64,000 nt of DNA, taken from assembly GCF_020099395.1 (NCBI RefSeq), contig NZ_CP083590.1, forward strand, positions 434,001 to 498,000, written 5' to 3'. Positions within the stretch are counted from its first letter, which is position 1. Each line of letters starts with the position of its first letter. Shown in pieces: positions 34,249 to 43,236 of this stretch. The position numbers were made by a program, and so were the translations under genes. The notes beneath the pieces are model-generated. The model was not told where the DNA came from, made no database searches, and was given only the letters and a program-made list of their open reading frames with translations. The DNA is from Streptomyces mobaraensis (GTDB lineage Bacteria > Actinomycetota > Actinomycetes > Streptomycetales > Streptomycetaceae).

Positions 34249-35328
34249 CTACTTGCCGGCGCGAATGGTGAAGGGCAGCCGCTTGTTCGCGAACGACTGG
34301 TCGCCGTTGCTCACCGAGAACCCGCTGTCCGCCGTGACCACGTCCTTGGGCGCGGACCCGGCGACGGCCAGCCGCAGCCGGTAGACGGCCTTGGCGCCGG
34401 GGGCGAGGGCGGTCCGGTTCGGGAGCAGCGCGGCGCCCATGCCCGGGTCGCAGCCGCCGGCCGTCAGGGCGACCTTCTCCCAGCCGCGGCCCGGCCGGTA
34501 CTGCTGGAGGACCAGGTCCTTCGGGGTCAGCGCGTGCCGCTTGCCGGCGCCGTAGGCGAAGTAGTTGACGTTCAGCGCCGGGTAGGCACGGTTGGTGGTG
34601 TTGCGCACGGTGATGGTGAACGGCTGCGCCGCGCCGCCGCGCGTCAGCTTCGCGGTGCCGTTCGCCCAGCCGGTGACGGAGACCTGCGGCCGGGTGGCGG
34701 TCACGGTGCGGACCGGCGCCCGGTAGGTGTGGCCCCGGCCGTCGGCGACGGACGCGTTGACGGTGAGGGTGCCGGGGCTGTCGAGGTCCTGGAACCGCAG
34801 CGCCACGGCGTACGGGTGCTGGGCGCTCGCCTTGGGGGCGGAGACCGGGAAGGTGAACGTGCCGCGGTGCGGCCAGCTGCCGCCGCCGGAGCGGCTGTCG
34901 AGGTCCACCCAGGCGTGCTTGGCGGGCTCGTAGCGCTGGACCGTCACCGAGTCGGTGCTGAACCCGCGGCTGCTGACGTCGAGGCGGGCGGTGCCCTTGG
35001 CGACGGGGGTGCGCAGGGTCAGCCCGGCCTTGGACCACAGGCCGATGGGGGCCTGGGCGGAGGCGACGGAGTAGGAGAGCGCGCCGCTGCCGGCCACGGT
35101 GGGCGGCACCTCCGGCGCCTGGGCCTGGTCGGCGGCGGGCGCCGCCGGCGCGGCGGACGCGCGGAAACCGCCGCAGTCGGGTTTCGCGGACGCGGTCCGT
35201 ACCGCCGGGGCTGCCTCGGCCGGCCACGCGGCGCCCGCGGCCACGACCCCGGCCGCCAGCACCACCGCCGCCTTCCCGGCCGCCTTCCGCACGCCCGACG
35301 ACCGCCGCTGTGCGACTCTCTCTGTCAT
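34249..35328 (-). CDS. Secreted beta-rich protein of unknown function
   Basis: Encodes 359 residues. The signal peptide has an Arg-rich n-region, core AAVVLAAGVVAAGAAWP, and AEA cleavage. The mature protein is Ala/Thr-rich and built of predicted beta-sandwich repeats (GLTLRTPVAKGTARLDVSSR, GTLTVNASVADGRGHTYRAP, PFTITVRNTTNRAYPALNVN), resembling CARDB or other Ig-like folds. Two Cys (DCGGF, GGCDPG) may pair. I do not recognise the family. Start choice: the ATG following GGGGACAGTTG; upstream ATG/GTG codons are weaker. It ends at a clean hairpin. Confidence 0.75.
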   Translation of the reverse strand: MTERVAQRRSSGVRKAAGKAAVVLAAGVVAAGAAWPAEAAPAVRTASAKPDCGGFRASAAPAAPAADQAQAPEVPPTVAGSGALSYSVASAQAPIGLWSKAGLTLRTPVAKGTARLDVSSRGFSTDSVTVQRYEPAKHAWVDLDSRSGGGSWPHRGTFTFPVSAPKASAQHPYAVALRFQDLDSPGTLTVNASVADGRGHTYRAPVRTVTATRPQVSVTGWANGTAKLTRGGAAQPFTITVRNTTNRAYPALNVNYFAYGAGKRHALTPKDLVLQQYRPGRGWEKVALTAGGCDPGMGAALLPNRTALAPGAKAVYRLRLAVAGSAPKDVVTADSGFSVSNGDQSFANKRLPFTIRAGK

Positions 35329-35504
35329 CAACTGTCCCCGCATTCGGGTTGTGTCCACCTCTGCACGATTCCGGTTGGGGAGAGGGCGTACCCCCGCCGG
35401 GGGTTCCCTCCGCCGCGTCCGGACCCACTCGTTCTCTCCCGCGGCCCCGAGAAGGGGTGAACGCGTGTGGTTCCGGCTTCCGTTCGGGGAACACTAGCGG
35501 GCCG

Positions 35505-37046
35505 TCAGGACCGGCGCACCAGCGCCCCGGCCGCTCGGCCCCCGATGTCACCCCGAGGCCGCCGCATCACCACCACGACGACCACCGCGACCCCGGCCAG
35601 CACGCCCGCCGAAACCAGCGCGGCGAGGTGCAGCCCGGCCACGAAGGCCTGGTTGACGGTCCGTCCGATCCCGTCCCCGGCACCACCGGCCCGCCCGAGC
35701 CCCCGTCCGCCGCCGGCCGTGACCGCGTGGGCCAGCGCGGCCGCGTCGGTCCCGCCGCCCGGAGGCAGCCGGTCGCGCAGCACGGCCTCGAAACGGGCCG
35801 TCAGCACCGCGCCCATGACGGCCACTCCGGCCACACCGCCCACCTCGCGGGCCATGCTCGCCGTGGCCGAGGCCATACCGGCCCGCTCGGGCGGGACCGC
35901 GCCCAGCACGGCGACGGAGACGGGGGTGAAGACGAGGCCGAGGCCGACGCCGAGGACGCCCAGGAGCCAGCCGAAGTCCGCGACGCGGGCGTCGGGCCCG
36001 TACCGGGCGAACGCGGCGAGGGACGCCGCGACGAGAAGCAGACCGGCGGCGAGCGGCGGGCGCGGCCCGTACCGGGCGCACAGCCGCCCGGCCGCGACCG
36101 AGGCGACGGCGGTGGCCAGGGTGCAGGGCGCCATGGCCCAGCCCGCCTCGGTGGGCGACAGGCCCAGGACGTACTGGAGGTGGAGGCTGAGGAAGGTCCC
36201 GAGGCCGAAGAACCCGAAGCTGACGGCGAACCCGGCCCAGGCGGCCGTGCCGGCGGTCCTGTCGGCCAGCAGGCGCAGGTCCGCCATCGGCGCCGCGACC
36301 CGCCGTTCGACGGCCACGAACGCGGCCAGTCCGAGCAGCGCCACGGCACCGGCCCCGGCCACCCGTCCGTCGTCCCAGCCCCGGACGGGCCCTTCCACCA
36401 GCGCGTACACCAGGGCGCCGAGCCCGAGCGCGACGGTCGCCTGACCGGCCGGGTCGGCCCGGCGCGCGGTCCGCGGGACGTCCGGCAGCACCCGGGCGGC
36501 GAGCACCAGGCCGACGACGCCGACCGGCACGTTGACCCAGAAGACGCTCGCCCAGCCGAAGTGGTCGACCAGCGGCCCTCCGACGACGGGCCCGAGGGCC
36601 AGCCCCGAGCCGGAGACCCCGCTCCAGACGCCGATCGCCCGGGCGCGTTCGTTGTCCCCGGTGAAAACGTGCCGCACGATGGCGAGTGATCCCGGGGTCA
36701 GCAGGGCCGCCCCGCACCCCTGCACCGCCCGCCCCGCGACCAGGACGCCGAGGCTCCCGGCGAGCGCGCAGAGCGCGGAGCCCGCGGTGAACAGGGCGAG
36801 CCCCGCGAGGTAGACCGGCCGCCTCCCCCACCGGTCGCCCAGCGCCCCGCCGCCGAGCAGCAGGGCGGCGTAGACCAGGGCGTACCCCTCCACCACCCAC
36901 TGGAGTCCGGCCGTCCCGCTCCGCAGCTCCGCGCCGATGGCAGGCAGGGCCGTGGTCACGACGAGGTTGTCCAGCATGGCCATGAAGAGGCCGGAGCAGA
37001 GGGTCAGCAGCACGAGTCCCGCACGCACCGGAGGTTTCTTGCCCAC
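35505..37046 (-). CDS. DHA2-type MFS drug exporter
   Basis: Encodes 513 residues with 14 transmembrane helices. The DHA2 signatures are LCSGLFMAMLDNLVVTTALP in TM1 and the loop motif GALGDRWGRRPVYLAGL. Motif C, GSGLALGPVVGGPLVDHFGW, is the antiporter motif of efflux pumps. It exports drugs with proton antiport. It is divergent from a TetR gene across a short region carrying three copies of one operator, so the regulator very likely represses it. Start choice: a GTG preceded by AGGGG at six bases. An ATG two codons earlier has no room for a ribosome site. Confidence 0.94.
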   Translation of the reverse strand: MGKKPPVRAGLVLLTLCSGLFMAMLDNLVVTTALPAIGAELRSGTAGLQWVVEGYALVYAALLLGGGALGDRWGRRPVYLAGLALFTAGSALCALAGSLGVLVAGRAVQGCGAALLTPGSLAIVRHVFTGDNERARAIGVWSGVSGSGLALGPVVGGPLVDHFGWASVFWVNVPVGVVGLVLAARVLPDVPRTARRADPAGQATVALGLGALVYALVEGPVRGWDDGRVAGAGAVALLGLAAFVAVERRVAAPMADLRLLADRTAGTAAWAGFAVSFGFFGLGTFLSLHLQYVLGLSPTEAGWAMAPCTLATAVASVAAGRLCARYGPRPPLAAGLLLVAASLAAFARYGPDARVADFGWLLGVLGVGLGLVFTPVSVAVLGAVPPERAGMASATASMAREVGGVAGVAVMGAVLTARFEAVLRDRLPPGGGTDAAALAHAVTAGGGRGLGRAGGAGDGIGRTVNQAFVAGLHLAALVSAGVLAGVAVVVVVVMRRPRGDIGGRAAGALVRRS

Positions 37047-37055
37047 ATCCATCCC

Positions 37056-37108
37056 CTAACAACGTTAGATGTTCCCTAACATCGTTAGCCTGGGCCTAAC
37101 GATGTTAG
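37056..37108. promoter_or_regulatory. Three evenly spaced TetR operators
   Basis: Three copies of a 13-bp palindrome CTAAC-N3-GTTAG occur at 37056-37068, 37076-37088 and 37096-37108, with central triplets AAC, ATC and GAT. They are spaced exactly 20 bp apart start to start, about two helical turns. They fill the 93-bp region between the exporter and its TetR gene, so both promoters would be covered. This is the likely binding site of the adjacent TetR protein. Confidence 0.85.
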
Positions 37109-37139
37109 ATTGCAAGCCGTCGAGTGGAAGGCGGGGAGC

Positions 37140-37835
37140 ATGGCAGGGCGCCGGACGGCCGGAAACGCCTCTCTGACCAGGGAGGACCTGGCCGATGCCG
37201 CACTGCGGCTGCTGGAGCGGGAGGGCCCCAAGGGCCTGACGATGCGGAAGGTGGCCGCCGAGGTGGGCGTTCAGGCGGCCTCCCTCTACTGGCACGTCCA
37301 GAACAAGGAAGAACTCCTCGACCTCGCCGCCGACGCCCTCTGGGAGGGCTACGTCCCGCTCCCGCCCGGCCTCGTCGCCTCCCCCGACGACTGGCGCCGC
37401 TGTCTCGCCACCGCCACGCGGCGGCTGCGGGCGCACCTGCTGGCGCACGCGGGTGCCGTGCGGGTGCTCGCCGGGCGCTTCGCCCCCGGGGCGCGGGCTC
37501 TCGGGCCGCTGGAGGAGACGTTCGGGATGCTGCGCCGGCTCGGCTTCGGGCCGGCGGAGACGGCGCTCGGCGCGTACACCGTCGTGATCTGGGTGCAGGG
37601 GTTCGTGCTGCACGAGGCCGTGCCCATGTCGGCCGCCGAGGAGCGCGGGGCGACGCCCGCCGAGGCCGTCGAGGAGGCGCGGGAGCGGCTGGCCGCGCTG
37701 CCCGCCGAGCGGTATCCGCACCTGGTCGCGCTGGCCGGGGAGCTCACCGGTCCCGACATGGACAGCCGTTTCGAGTTCGGGCTGGCCCTGCTGCTGGACG
37801 GGCTGGGGGCGCTGCGGGAGGCCGGGGCGGGGTAG
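37140..37835 (+). CDS. TetR/AcrR-family repressor
   Basis: Encodes 231 residues. The N-terminal TetR helix-turn-helix (LTREDLADAALRLLEREGPK, then KVAAEVGVQAASLYWHVQNK) matches the TetR class with 'LYWHVxNKEELLDLAADALW', whose C-terminal domain (TetR_C) often binds tetracycline-like or related ligands. The pairing with a divergent DHA2 exporter and the palindromes between them is the classical arrangement: ligand binding releases repression of the pump. Start choice: ATG with GGGGA four bases upstream; an ATG-like start 30 bp earlier would overlap the operator region. Confidence 0.94.
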   Translation: MAGRRTAGNASLTREDLADAALRLLEREGPKGLTMRKVAAEVGVQAASLYWHVQNKEELLDLAADALWEGYVPLPPGLVASPDDWRRCLATATRRLRAHLLAHAGAVRVLAGRFAPGARALGPLEETFGMLRRLGFGPAETALGAYTVVIWVQGFVLHEAVPMSAAEERGATPAEAVEEARERLAALPAERYPHLVALAGELTGPDMDSRFEFGLALLLDGLGALREAGAG

Positions 37836-37927
37836 CCGGCCGGGGCGCGGCTTGGGAGGGGTGTGGCGTCTGTGATGTGCTGTGGCGTTCCCTACGCTCG
37901 ATACCGCTCGCCAGGAGGCGCCCCAGC

Positions 37928-39217
37928 ATGGCCCGGATACCGATACCCAAGGCACCGCCCGGGAGGCGGTGCCCAGTGGAGGAGGCGGCGGAGCGGCCGC
38001 CCGGGGAGCGCGGTCCGGGCCGCCGCCCCGGCCCGCCGGCCGCCGCGGTCCGGTTCCTGCGGCTCGACCGGCTGGACGCCGCGGACCGGGCCGTGCTCGG
38101 GTTCTACGCGCTCACCAGGATCGCCGTCCTGATCACCGGCTACTGCGGCGCCTGGCTGTTCCCCTCGGACCCCGAGGCCCGGCGGGCTCCGTCGTTCCTG
38201 TCGCTGTGGGCGCGCTGGGACTGGGACTTCTTCCGGCGGATCGCCGAACACGGCTACTTCGCCGAGCCCGGTGCCCCCGGCTCGGCCCATCCGGACAACC
38301 GGGAGGCGTTCTTCCCCGGCCTGCCGATGATCCTGCGGGCCGTGCACACGGTGGTGCCGAGCTGGCCGCTGGCCGGCCTGCTGGTCTCCTTCGCGGCCGG
38401 CGCGGTGGCCGCCGTGGCGCTCTCCCGGATCGCGCGGCTGCGCCTCCCGGCGGAGGCCGGGGAACGGGCGGGGCCGCGCGCCGCGCTGTTCCTGCTGGTG
38501 TCGCCGTGCGCGGTGTTCCTGGCCGCCGGCTACACGGAGGCCCTGTTCCTGGCCTTCGCCCTGCCGGCCTGGCTGGCCGCCGAGCGGAACCGCTGGGCGC
38601 TCGCCGCCGCCCTGGGCGCCCTGGCCACGACCGTCCGCATCAGCGGCCTCTTCCTGGCGGCGGCCCTCGTCGTCCGGTTCCTGGTCGCCGCGCGGGAGTC
38701 CGGACGTGAGCACCGCCGGTGGCGCCCGGCCCCCTGGCTCGCGCTCCCCGCCCTGCCGGCCCTGGCCTACGGCTGGTACCTCCAGGCGCACACGGGCGAC
38801 TGGATGGCCTGGAAGCACGCGCAGGAGCGCGGCTGGTACCGGCAGTTCCACACGCCGTGGGAGGCGTGGTGGCACACCTGGGACGGCGCCTTCTCGCACA
38901 CCAATCCCACCGCCTACGCCGCGATGTTCCAGGCGGAGCTGCTCGCCATGGCGGTCGGGGTGCTGCTGCTGGCCCTGCTGGTGCGGCGGCGGCAGTGGCC
39001 GGAGGCGGTGTACATCGGGCTGAGCCTGTGGGCGCTGGGCACCTCGTACTGGTACATGTCGGTCCCCCGGGCCACCCTGCTGTGGTGGCCGCTCTGGGTC
39101 GCGCTGGCCGTGGCGAGCGTGCGCCGGCCGTGGATCCGCGCCGCCTACCTGACGGTGGCGGCCCCCCTGGCGACCGTGCTCACCCTGGTCTTCACGTCGG
39201 GCAAGTGGGCCGGCTGA
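37928..39217 (+). CDS. PIG-V-like membrane mannosyltransferase
   Basis: Encodes 429 residues with about 9-10 membrane helices after a Pro/Arg-rich cytoplasmic N-terminus. The GPI-mannosyltransferase-like (GT76) hallmark is FLSLWARWDWDFFRRIAEHG, where the WD pair is catalytic in the family. Further family blocks are NREAFFPGLPMILRAVHTVV, VSPCAVFLAAGYTEALFLAF and the FHTPWEAWWHTWDGAF loop. These polyprenyl-phosphate-mannose-dependent enzymes add mannose to lipids or proteins outside the membrane. The acceptor here is unknown. The ATG has AGGAGG at nine bases. It is likely transcribed alone, 92 bp after the TetR gene. Confidence 0.88.
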   Translation: MARIPIPKAPPGRRCPVEEAAERPPGERGPGRRPGPPAAAVRFLRLDRLDAADRAVLGFYALTRIAVLITGYCGAWLFPSDPEARRAPSFLSLWARWDWDFFRRIAEHGYFAEPGAPGSAHPDNREAFFPGLPMILRAVHTVVPSWPLAGLLVSFAAGAVAAVALSRIARLRLPAEAGERAGPRAALFLLVSPCAVFLAAGYTEALFLAFALPAWLAAERNRWALAAALGALATTVRISGLFLAAALVVRFLVAARESGREHRRWRPAPWLALPALPALAYGWYLQAHTGDWMAWKHAQERGWYRQFHTPWEAWWHTWDGAFSHTNPTAYAAMFQAELLAMAVGVLLLALLVRRRQWPEAVYIGLSLWALGTSYWYMSVPRATLLWWPLWVALAVASVRRPWIRAAYLTVAAPLATVLTLVFTSGKWAG

Positions 39218-39238
39218 CCGGGTGGGCCGGCTGACCGG

Positions 39239-40141
39239 TCAGCGTTCGCCGGACACGGCGTCGCGCCCCTCGGCGGGCGCCGCCGTGCCGCCGCCACCGG
39301 CCGCCTCCAGGGTCCAGCTGGCCAGCAGCCGCAGCGACTCGGCGGACGCCGAGCCCGGCTCCGCGTGGTACGTCACCACCCGCTGGTCCTGGTCCACGGG
39401 CAGCACCAGCGTCTCGCAGGCGAGGGTCAGCGGGCCGACGACGGGGTGGCGCAGCTCCTTGATCCCGAAGCACTTGTCGCGGACGTCGTGCGCGGCCCAC
39501 AGCTTCCGGAACTCCGGGCTCTTCATGGACAGTTCGCCGATCAGCGAGGCGAGGGCGGGGTCGTCGGGGTAGCAGCCGGCGTGCGAGCGGAGCAGCGCGA
39601 CGATGTCGGACGCCTTGCCCTCCCAGTCCGCGTAGAGCTCCCGGACCGCCGGGTCGAGGAAGACCATCCAGGCCATGTTGCGCCGCTGCGGCGGCAGCGC
39701 GCCGAAGTCGCCCAGCAGCGCGGTGTTCATCCGGTTCCAGGCGAGGACGTCCAGCCGCCGGCCCAGCACGTGCGCCGGCACGTTCTCCATGGAGTCCAGC
39801 AGGTGCCGCACGGCGGGCCGGACGCGCTGCGGCCGGTCGGCGGGGCGCCGCGGCCGGTTCTCCGGGCGGGCGAGCTTGTGCAGGTGGTGCCGTTCGGCCG
39901 TGTCCAGCCGGAGCGCGTCGGCGATGGCGTCCAGCACCGACGTCGACACGTTCTGCCCCCGCCCCTGTTCGAGCCGGGTGTAGTAGGCGACGCTGACCCC
40001 CGCGACCTGGGCCAGCTCCTCGCGCCGCAGCCCCGGCACCCGCCGCCGCCCGCCGAAGGGCGTCAGCCCCACGTCCTCCGGCCGCAGCCGGGCACGGCGG
40101 GAGCGGAGGAACTCGCTGAGCTCTGTCACTTTGGTTGTCAC
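39239..40141 (-). CDS. MmyB-type XRE-family regulator
   Basis: Encodes 300 residues. The N-terminal XRE helix-turn-helix is GLRREELAQVAGVSVAYYTR with LEQGRGQNVSTSVLDAIADA. The C-terminal MmyB-like ligand domain (PAS-fold) includes LDVLAWNRMNTALLGDF and RNMAWMVFLDPAVRELYADW. Such regulators, abundant in Streptomyces, usually control a neighbouring oxidoreductase. The nearest enzyme is the zinc alcohol dehydrogenase at 41030, across one small secreted-protein gene. The ligand is unknown, possibly a fatty acid or aromatic. The GTG start is uncertain; a second GTG four codons further is also possible. Confidence 0.93.
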   Translation of the reverse strand: MTTKVTELSEFLRSRRARLRPEDVGLTPFGGRRRVPGLRREELAQVAGVSVAYYTRLEQGRGQNVSTSVLDAIADALRLDTAERHHLHKLARPENRPRRPADRPQRVRPAVRHLLDSMENVPAHVLGRRLDVLAWNRMNTALLGDFGALPPQRRNMAWMVFLDPAVRELYADWEGKASDIVALLRSHAGCYPDDPALASLIGELSMKSPEFRKLWAAHDVRDKCFGIKELRHPVVGPLTLACETLVLPVDQDQRVVTYHAEPGSASAESLRLLASWTLEAAGGGGTAAPAEGRDAVSGER

Positions 40142-40231
40142 TCCCCCACCCTAGCCAGGGCCGGGACATTACCGGCAGTGACGCCCGCTCCCGCCCGGCA
40201 CGGTGGCCGCCGGGGAGCGGGCGCCGGCCCG

Positions 40232-40765
40232 CTAACAGGGCAGAGAGATCTGGTACGAGCGCTCGCCCAGGTTGATGTCGTTCCCGTCGGCGGTCCAGTA
40301 GGGACCCTTCTGGCGGAACCTGAAGGCGACGGTGTACGTCCCGCAGGAGAAGGGGTTCTGGTTGGTGTCGTCCGACAGCTCACGCGCGACCTGCGTCCGG
40401 TGCGACCCGAACCAGTGCTCGGTGCCGTCCTTGGTGAACGAACCCTCGCCGGTCCAGTCGGCCGGGTGGTCGGGGCTGGCGCTGTACCAGGCGCCACCCC
40501 AGTAGTAGGTGTTGTTGCGGGTGCTCACCCGTACCGCGTCGTCGGAGTGGTCGGAGTAGCTTCCCACGTGCAGGCACACCTGCACATCGGTGTACGTGTA
40601 GCTGCCACCGCCGTAGAGGCTCTCGGTCGGGGCGCAGTAGTCGCCCGAGGGTACGGCCGCCGCGCGGGGCGCGGCCGGGGCGGGGGTGGTGAGCAGGCAC
40701 CCCGAGAGTGCCACCGCCGACGCGAGGGCCGGTTTCCACAGCCTTCTGAGCATTGAGCGAACCAT
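40232..40765 (-). CDS. Secreted protein of unknown function
   Basis: Encodes 177 residues. The signal peptide is MVRSMLRRLWKPALASAVAL, then SGCLLTTPAPAA. A lipobox-like LSGC is present, so it may be a lipoprotein. The mature part is Tyr/Asp-rich (YCAPTESLYGGGSYTYTDVQ, CLHVGSYSDHSDDAVRVSTR) with five Cys after the signal peptide and a C-terminal SLPC. I recognise no enzyme motif. Predicted all-beta. The ATG is preceded by GGAGG at seven bases. It lies 91 bp upstream of the MmyB-type regulator gene on the same strand. Confidence 0.75.
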   Translation of the reverse strand: MVRSMLRRLWKPALASAVALSGCLLTTPAPAAPRAAAVPSGDYCAPTESLYGGGSYTYTDVQVCLHVGSYSDHSDDAVRVSTRNNTYYWGGAWYSASPDHPADWTGEGSFTKDGTEHWFGSHRTQVARELSDDTNQNPFSCGTYTVAFRFRQKGPYWTADGNDINLGERSYQISLPC

Positions 40766-41029
40766 TTCGGTACCTCCGATGCCGCTGCGGCGCACCGGCA
40801 CGCGCCGGCGCTGGGGAGTACCAGAGGAGCACGTACCGCAGAGGTACGACCCGCCCCGTGACCGGATCCCATCCCATCAAGTGAGGAGTCGATTACCTGT
40901 GCGCGCCGTCCCGAGGCGGGCGGCCCACGCCCCAGGGTGGCCCTGCCAGTGGTAGGCACCGCGAGCCTACGTTGAACGGGGTTCTGGCTGGGTGCCGCGC
41001 GGGCTCGCATGATCGAGGGCATGAACAGC

Positions 41030-42073
41030 ATGACCGTCGCCGCGTACGCCGCACCGGCCCCGAAGGCCCCCCTCGTCAAGACCACCGTCACCCGCCGCGC
41101 CCTGGGGGCGCACGACATCCTCATCGAAATCAAGTACGCGGGCATCTGCCACTCCGACATCCACACCGTCCAGGGCGACTGGGGAGACCGCGTCTACCCG
41201 ATCGTCCCCGGCCACGAGATCGCCGGCGTCGTCGCCGCGGTCGGCGCCGAGGTCACCCGGTACGCCGTCGGGGACCGGGTCGGCGTGGGCTGCTTCGTGG
41301 ACTCCTGCCGCACCTGTGACAACTGCCGGGCCGGACTCCAGCAGTACTGCACGGGCGAGACCGGCATGATCGGCACCTACGCCGCCACCGGCCGGGACGG
41401 CGAGCAGACGCAGGGCGGCTACTCGACCCACGTCGTCGTGGACGAGGAGTACGTCCTCCGGATCCCCGACGCCATCCCGCTGGACACCGCCGCCCCGCTG
41501 CTCTGCGCGGGCGTGACGCTCTACTCCCCGCTCGCCCACTGGCAGGCGGGCCCGGGCAAGAAGGTCGCGATCGTCGGCCTGGGCGGCCTCGGCCACCTCG
41601 GGGTGCGGATCGCGGACGCGATGGGCGCCGAGGTCACCGTCCTCAGCCAGTCGCTGCGCAAGAAGGAGGACGGCCTGCGGCTGGGCGCGGACCACTACCG
41701 GGCCACCTCCGACCCGGCCACCTTCGAGGAGCTGGCCGGCACCTTCGACCTGATCGTCAACACCGTCTCGGCCGACCTGGACCTGGACGCCTACCTGGGC
41801 CTGCTGCGGCCGGGCGGCACCATGGTCCAGCTCGGCGGTCCGGAGAAGCCGCTGGCCGTCTCGCCGTTCGCCCTGATCACCCACCGCAAGTCGCTCGCCG
41901 GCTCGATGATCGGCGGCATCCCCGAGACGCAGGAGACGCTGGACTTCTGCGCCGAGCACGGCATCGCCGCCGAGGTCGAGGTGATCGACGCCGCGCGGGT
42001 CAACGAGGCCTACGAGCGGGTGCTGGCCGGTGACGTCCGCTTCCGGTTCGTCATCGACACGGCCACCATCTGA
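41030..42073 (+). CDS. Zinc-dependent NAD(P) alcohol dehydrogenase
   Basis: Encodes 347 residues, the medium-chain dehydrogenase length of YahK/AdhC-type cinnamyl-alcohol-dehydrogenase relatives. Catalytic zinc ligands are in [14 protein letters not shown] (Cys, His) and GHEIAGVV. Structural zinc is bound by the four Cys of [15 protein letters not shown]. The Rossmann motif is [17 protein letters not shown]. It oxidises or reduces alcohols and aldehydes, probably with NADPH. Start choice: the ATG with GAGGG ten bases upstream; two earlier ATGs are too close to it. The gene end carries a 20-bp tandem duplication. It is divergent from the secreted protein and MmyB genes. Confidence 0.93.
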   Translation: MTVAAYAAPAPKAPLVKTTVTRRALGAHDILIEIKYAGICHSDIHTVQGDWGDRVYPIVPGHEIAGVVAAVGAEVTRYAVGDRVGVGCFVDSCRTCDNCRAGLQQYCTGETGMIGTYAATGRDGEQTQGGYSTHVVVDEEYVLRIPDAIPLDTAAPLLCAGVTLYSPLAHWQAGPGKKVAIVGLGGLGHLGVRIADAMGAEVTVLSQSLRKKEDGLRLGADHYRATSDPATFEELAGTFDLIVNTVSADLDLDAYLGLLRPGGTMVQLGGPEKPLAVSPFALITHRKSLAGSMIGGIPETQETLDFCAEHGIAAEVEVIDAARVNEAYERVLAGDVRFRFVIDTATI

Positions 42074-42095
42074 CGGACACGGCCGCCATCTGACG
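42056..42095 (+). repeat. Tandem 20-bp duplication spanning the stop codon
   Basis: GACACGGCCACCATCTGACG (42056-42075) is followed directly by the same 20 bases with one change (A to G at the tenth position) to 42095. The duplicated unit includes the gene's last five codons and its TGA. The second copy is untranslated. Confidence 0.9.
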
Positions 42096-42110
42096 GCCGA
42101 CGCACCGCGA

Positions 42111-42151
42111 GGACGGCCCCGGGCGCCGGAAGGGCGCGCCCGGGGCCGTCC
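42111..42151. terminator. Bidirectional hairpin terminator
   Basis: A 16-bp perfect stem (42111-42126 with 42136-42151) between two convergent genes ending at 42073 and 42163. It is likely to stop transcription from both sides. Confidence 0.8.
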
Positions 42152-42162
42152 CGCGCCCGTCG

Positions 42163-43236
42163 TCAGGGCAGCTGGGCCCCGAGGGCGCTCAGCGCGTCGG
42201 TGACGGGCTGGAAGAACGTCTCGCCGCCGGACGAGCAGTCGCCGCTGCCCCCGGAGGTGAGGCCGACGGCGGACGAGTCGGCGAACAGGGCGCCGCCGCT
42301 GTCGCCCGGCTCGGCGCAGACGGTGGTGTCGATCATCCCGGTGACGGAGCCCTCCTGGTAGTTGACGGTGGCGTCGAGCCCGGTGACCTGGCCGCCGTAC
42401 ACCCCCGTGGTGCTGCCGCTGCGCCGCACCGACTGGCCCACGGCGGCCTCGGCGGCGCCGGTGATGGTCTGCTGTCCGCCGTCGTAGAGGTCGACGGCGC
42501 TGGGGTGGGCGATGTTCGCCGTGTATCTGACGAGGGCGTAGTCGTGGCCGGGGAAGACGGACGTCACCGTCCTGCCGATGGTGGCGCCGCCCTGCCGGTC
42601 GGACCAGGTGGACGAGATGTTGCCGCAGTGTCCGGCGGTCAGGAAGTGCGCCTGTCCGTTCTTGGTGACGTTGAAGCCGAGGGAGCAGCGGGCCCGCGGG
42701 GCCCAGATGGCGTCGCCGCCGGCGAGGGTCGGCCGGAAGGCGCCGGGCACCCGCCGGAGGGTCGCGGCGTCGCCGAGGGAGGCGACGACCTTGTCGAGCC
42801 GCGCGAGCCGCTCGCCGCGCACGGTGCTGTCGGCCTTGACGACGACCCGGTTGGTGCGCGGGTCGACCGCCCAGGCGGTGCCGGGGATCCGGGCCTGGGC
42901 GTCCAGGGTCTTCGTGGCCCCGGCGAGTCGTGCGGCCGAGCGGGTGACCGTGCGCGGTTCGGCGCCGGCCGCCCGTACCGCGGCGGCGGTCTTCGCGTCG
43001 ACGACGTTGACGACCAGTTTCCGGGCCGAGGCGTCGTAGTAGGCGCCGGCGGTCCGGTCGCCGAGGTCGTGGGTGATCCGGTGGGCGAGGGCGCCGGCCT
43101 GGGTGTCCGTCAGCGGGGTGGGGTCCGGCGCGGGGGCCGCGCCCGCGCCCTGGGCGCCGAGGGCGGTCGCCGTCATGACGGCCGCGGCGGTCGCGGCCAG
43201 GGCGGCGTGGCGCGCGCGTGTGCGTCGTGTAGTCAA
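42163..43236 (-). CDS. Streptogrisin-type secreted serine protease (S1E)
   Basis: Encodes 357 residues as a preproenzyme. The signal peptide is TTRRTRARHAALAATAAAV with a core and then AAP. An alpha-lytic-type propeptide (about 40-170; AGAYYDASARKLVVNVVDAK) acts as folding chaperone. The chymotrypsin-fold domain has His in FLTAGHCGN, Asp in HDYALVRY, and Ser in CAEPGDSGGALF. This is close to streptogrisin B/C. Start choice: a TTG with AGGAGG five bases upstream; no better ATG or GTG exists in frame near the signal peptide. It is monocistronic and extracellular. Confidence 0.95.
   Translation of the reverse strand: MTTRRTRARHAALAATAAAVMTATALGAQGAGAAPAPDPTPLTDTQAGALAHRITHDLGDRTAGAYYDASARKLVVNVVDAKTAAAVRAAGAEPRTVTRSAARLAGATKTLDAQARIPGTAWAVDPRTNRVVVKADSTVRGERLARLDKVVASLGDAATLRRVPGAFRPTLAGGDAIWAPRARCSLGFNVTKNGQAHFLTAGHCGNISSTWSDRQGGATIGRTVTSVFPGHDYALVRYTANIAHPSAVDLYDGGQQTITGAAEAAVGQSVRRSGSTTGVYGGQVTGLDATVNYQEGSVTGMIDTTVCAEPGDSGGALFADSSAVGLTSGGSGDCSSGGETFFQPVTDALSALGAQLP

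Noticed and set aside
35505..37052. ATG at 37052 as the exporter start
   Set aside because: It leaves no spacing for a ribosome site (AGGGG abuts it). The GTG two codons later has ideal spacing. The difference is two residues, so this is a preference, not proof.
40966..41030. ADH start at 41009 or 41021
   Set aside because: These ATGs lie at or before the GAGGG ribosome site. The ATG at 41030 has the workable spacing and matches the usual family length.
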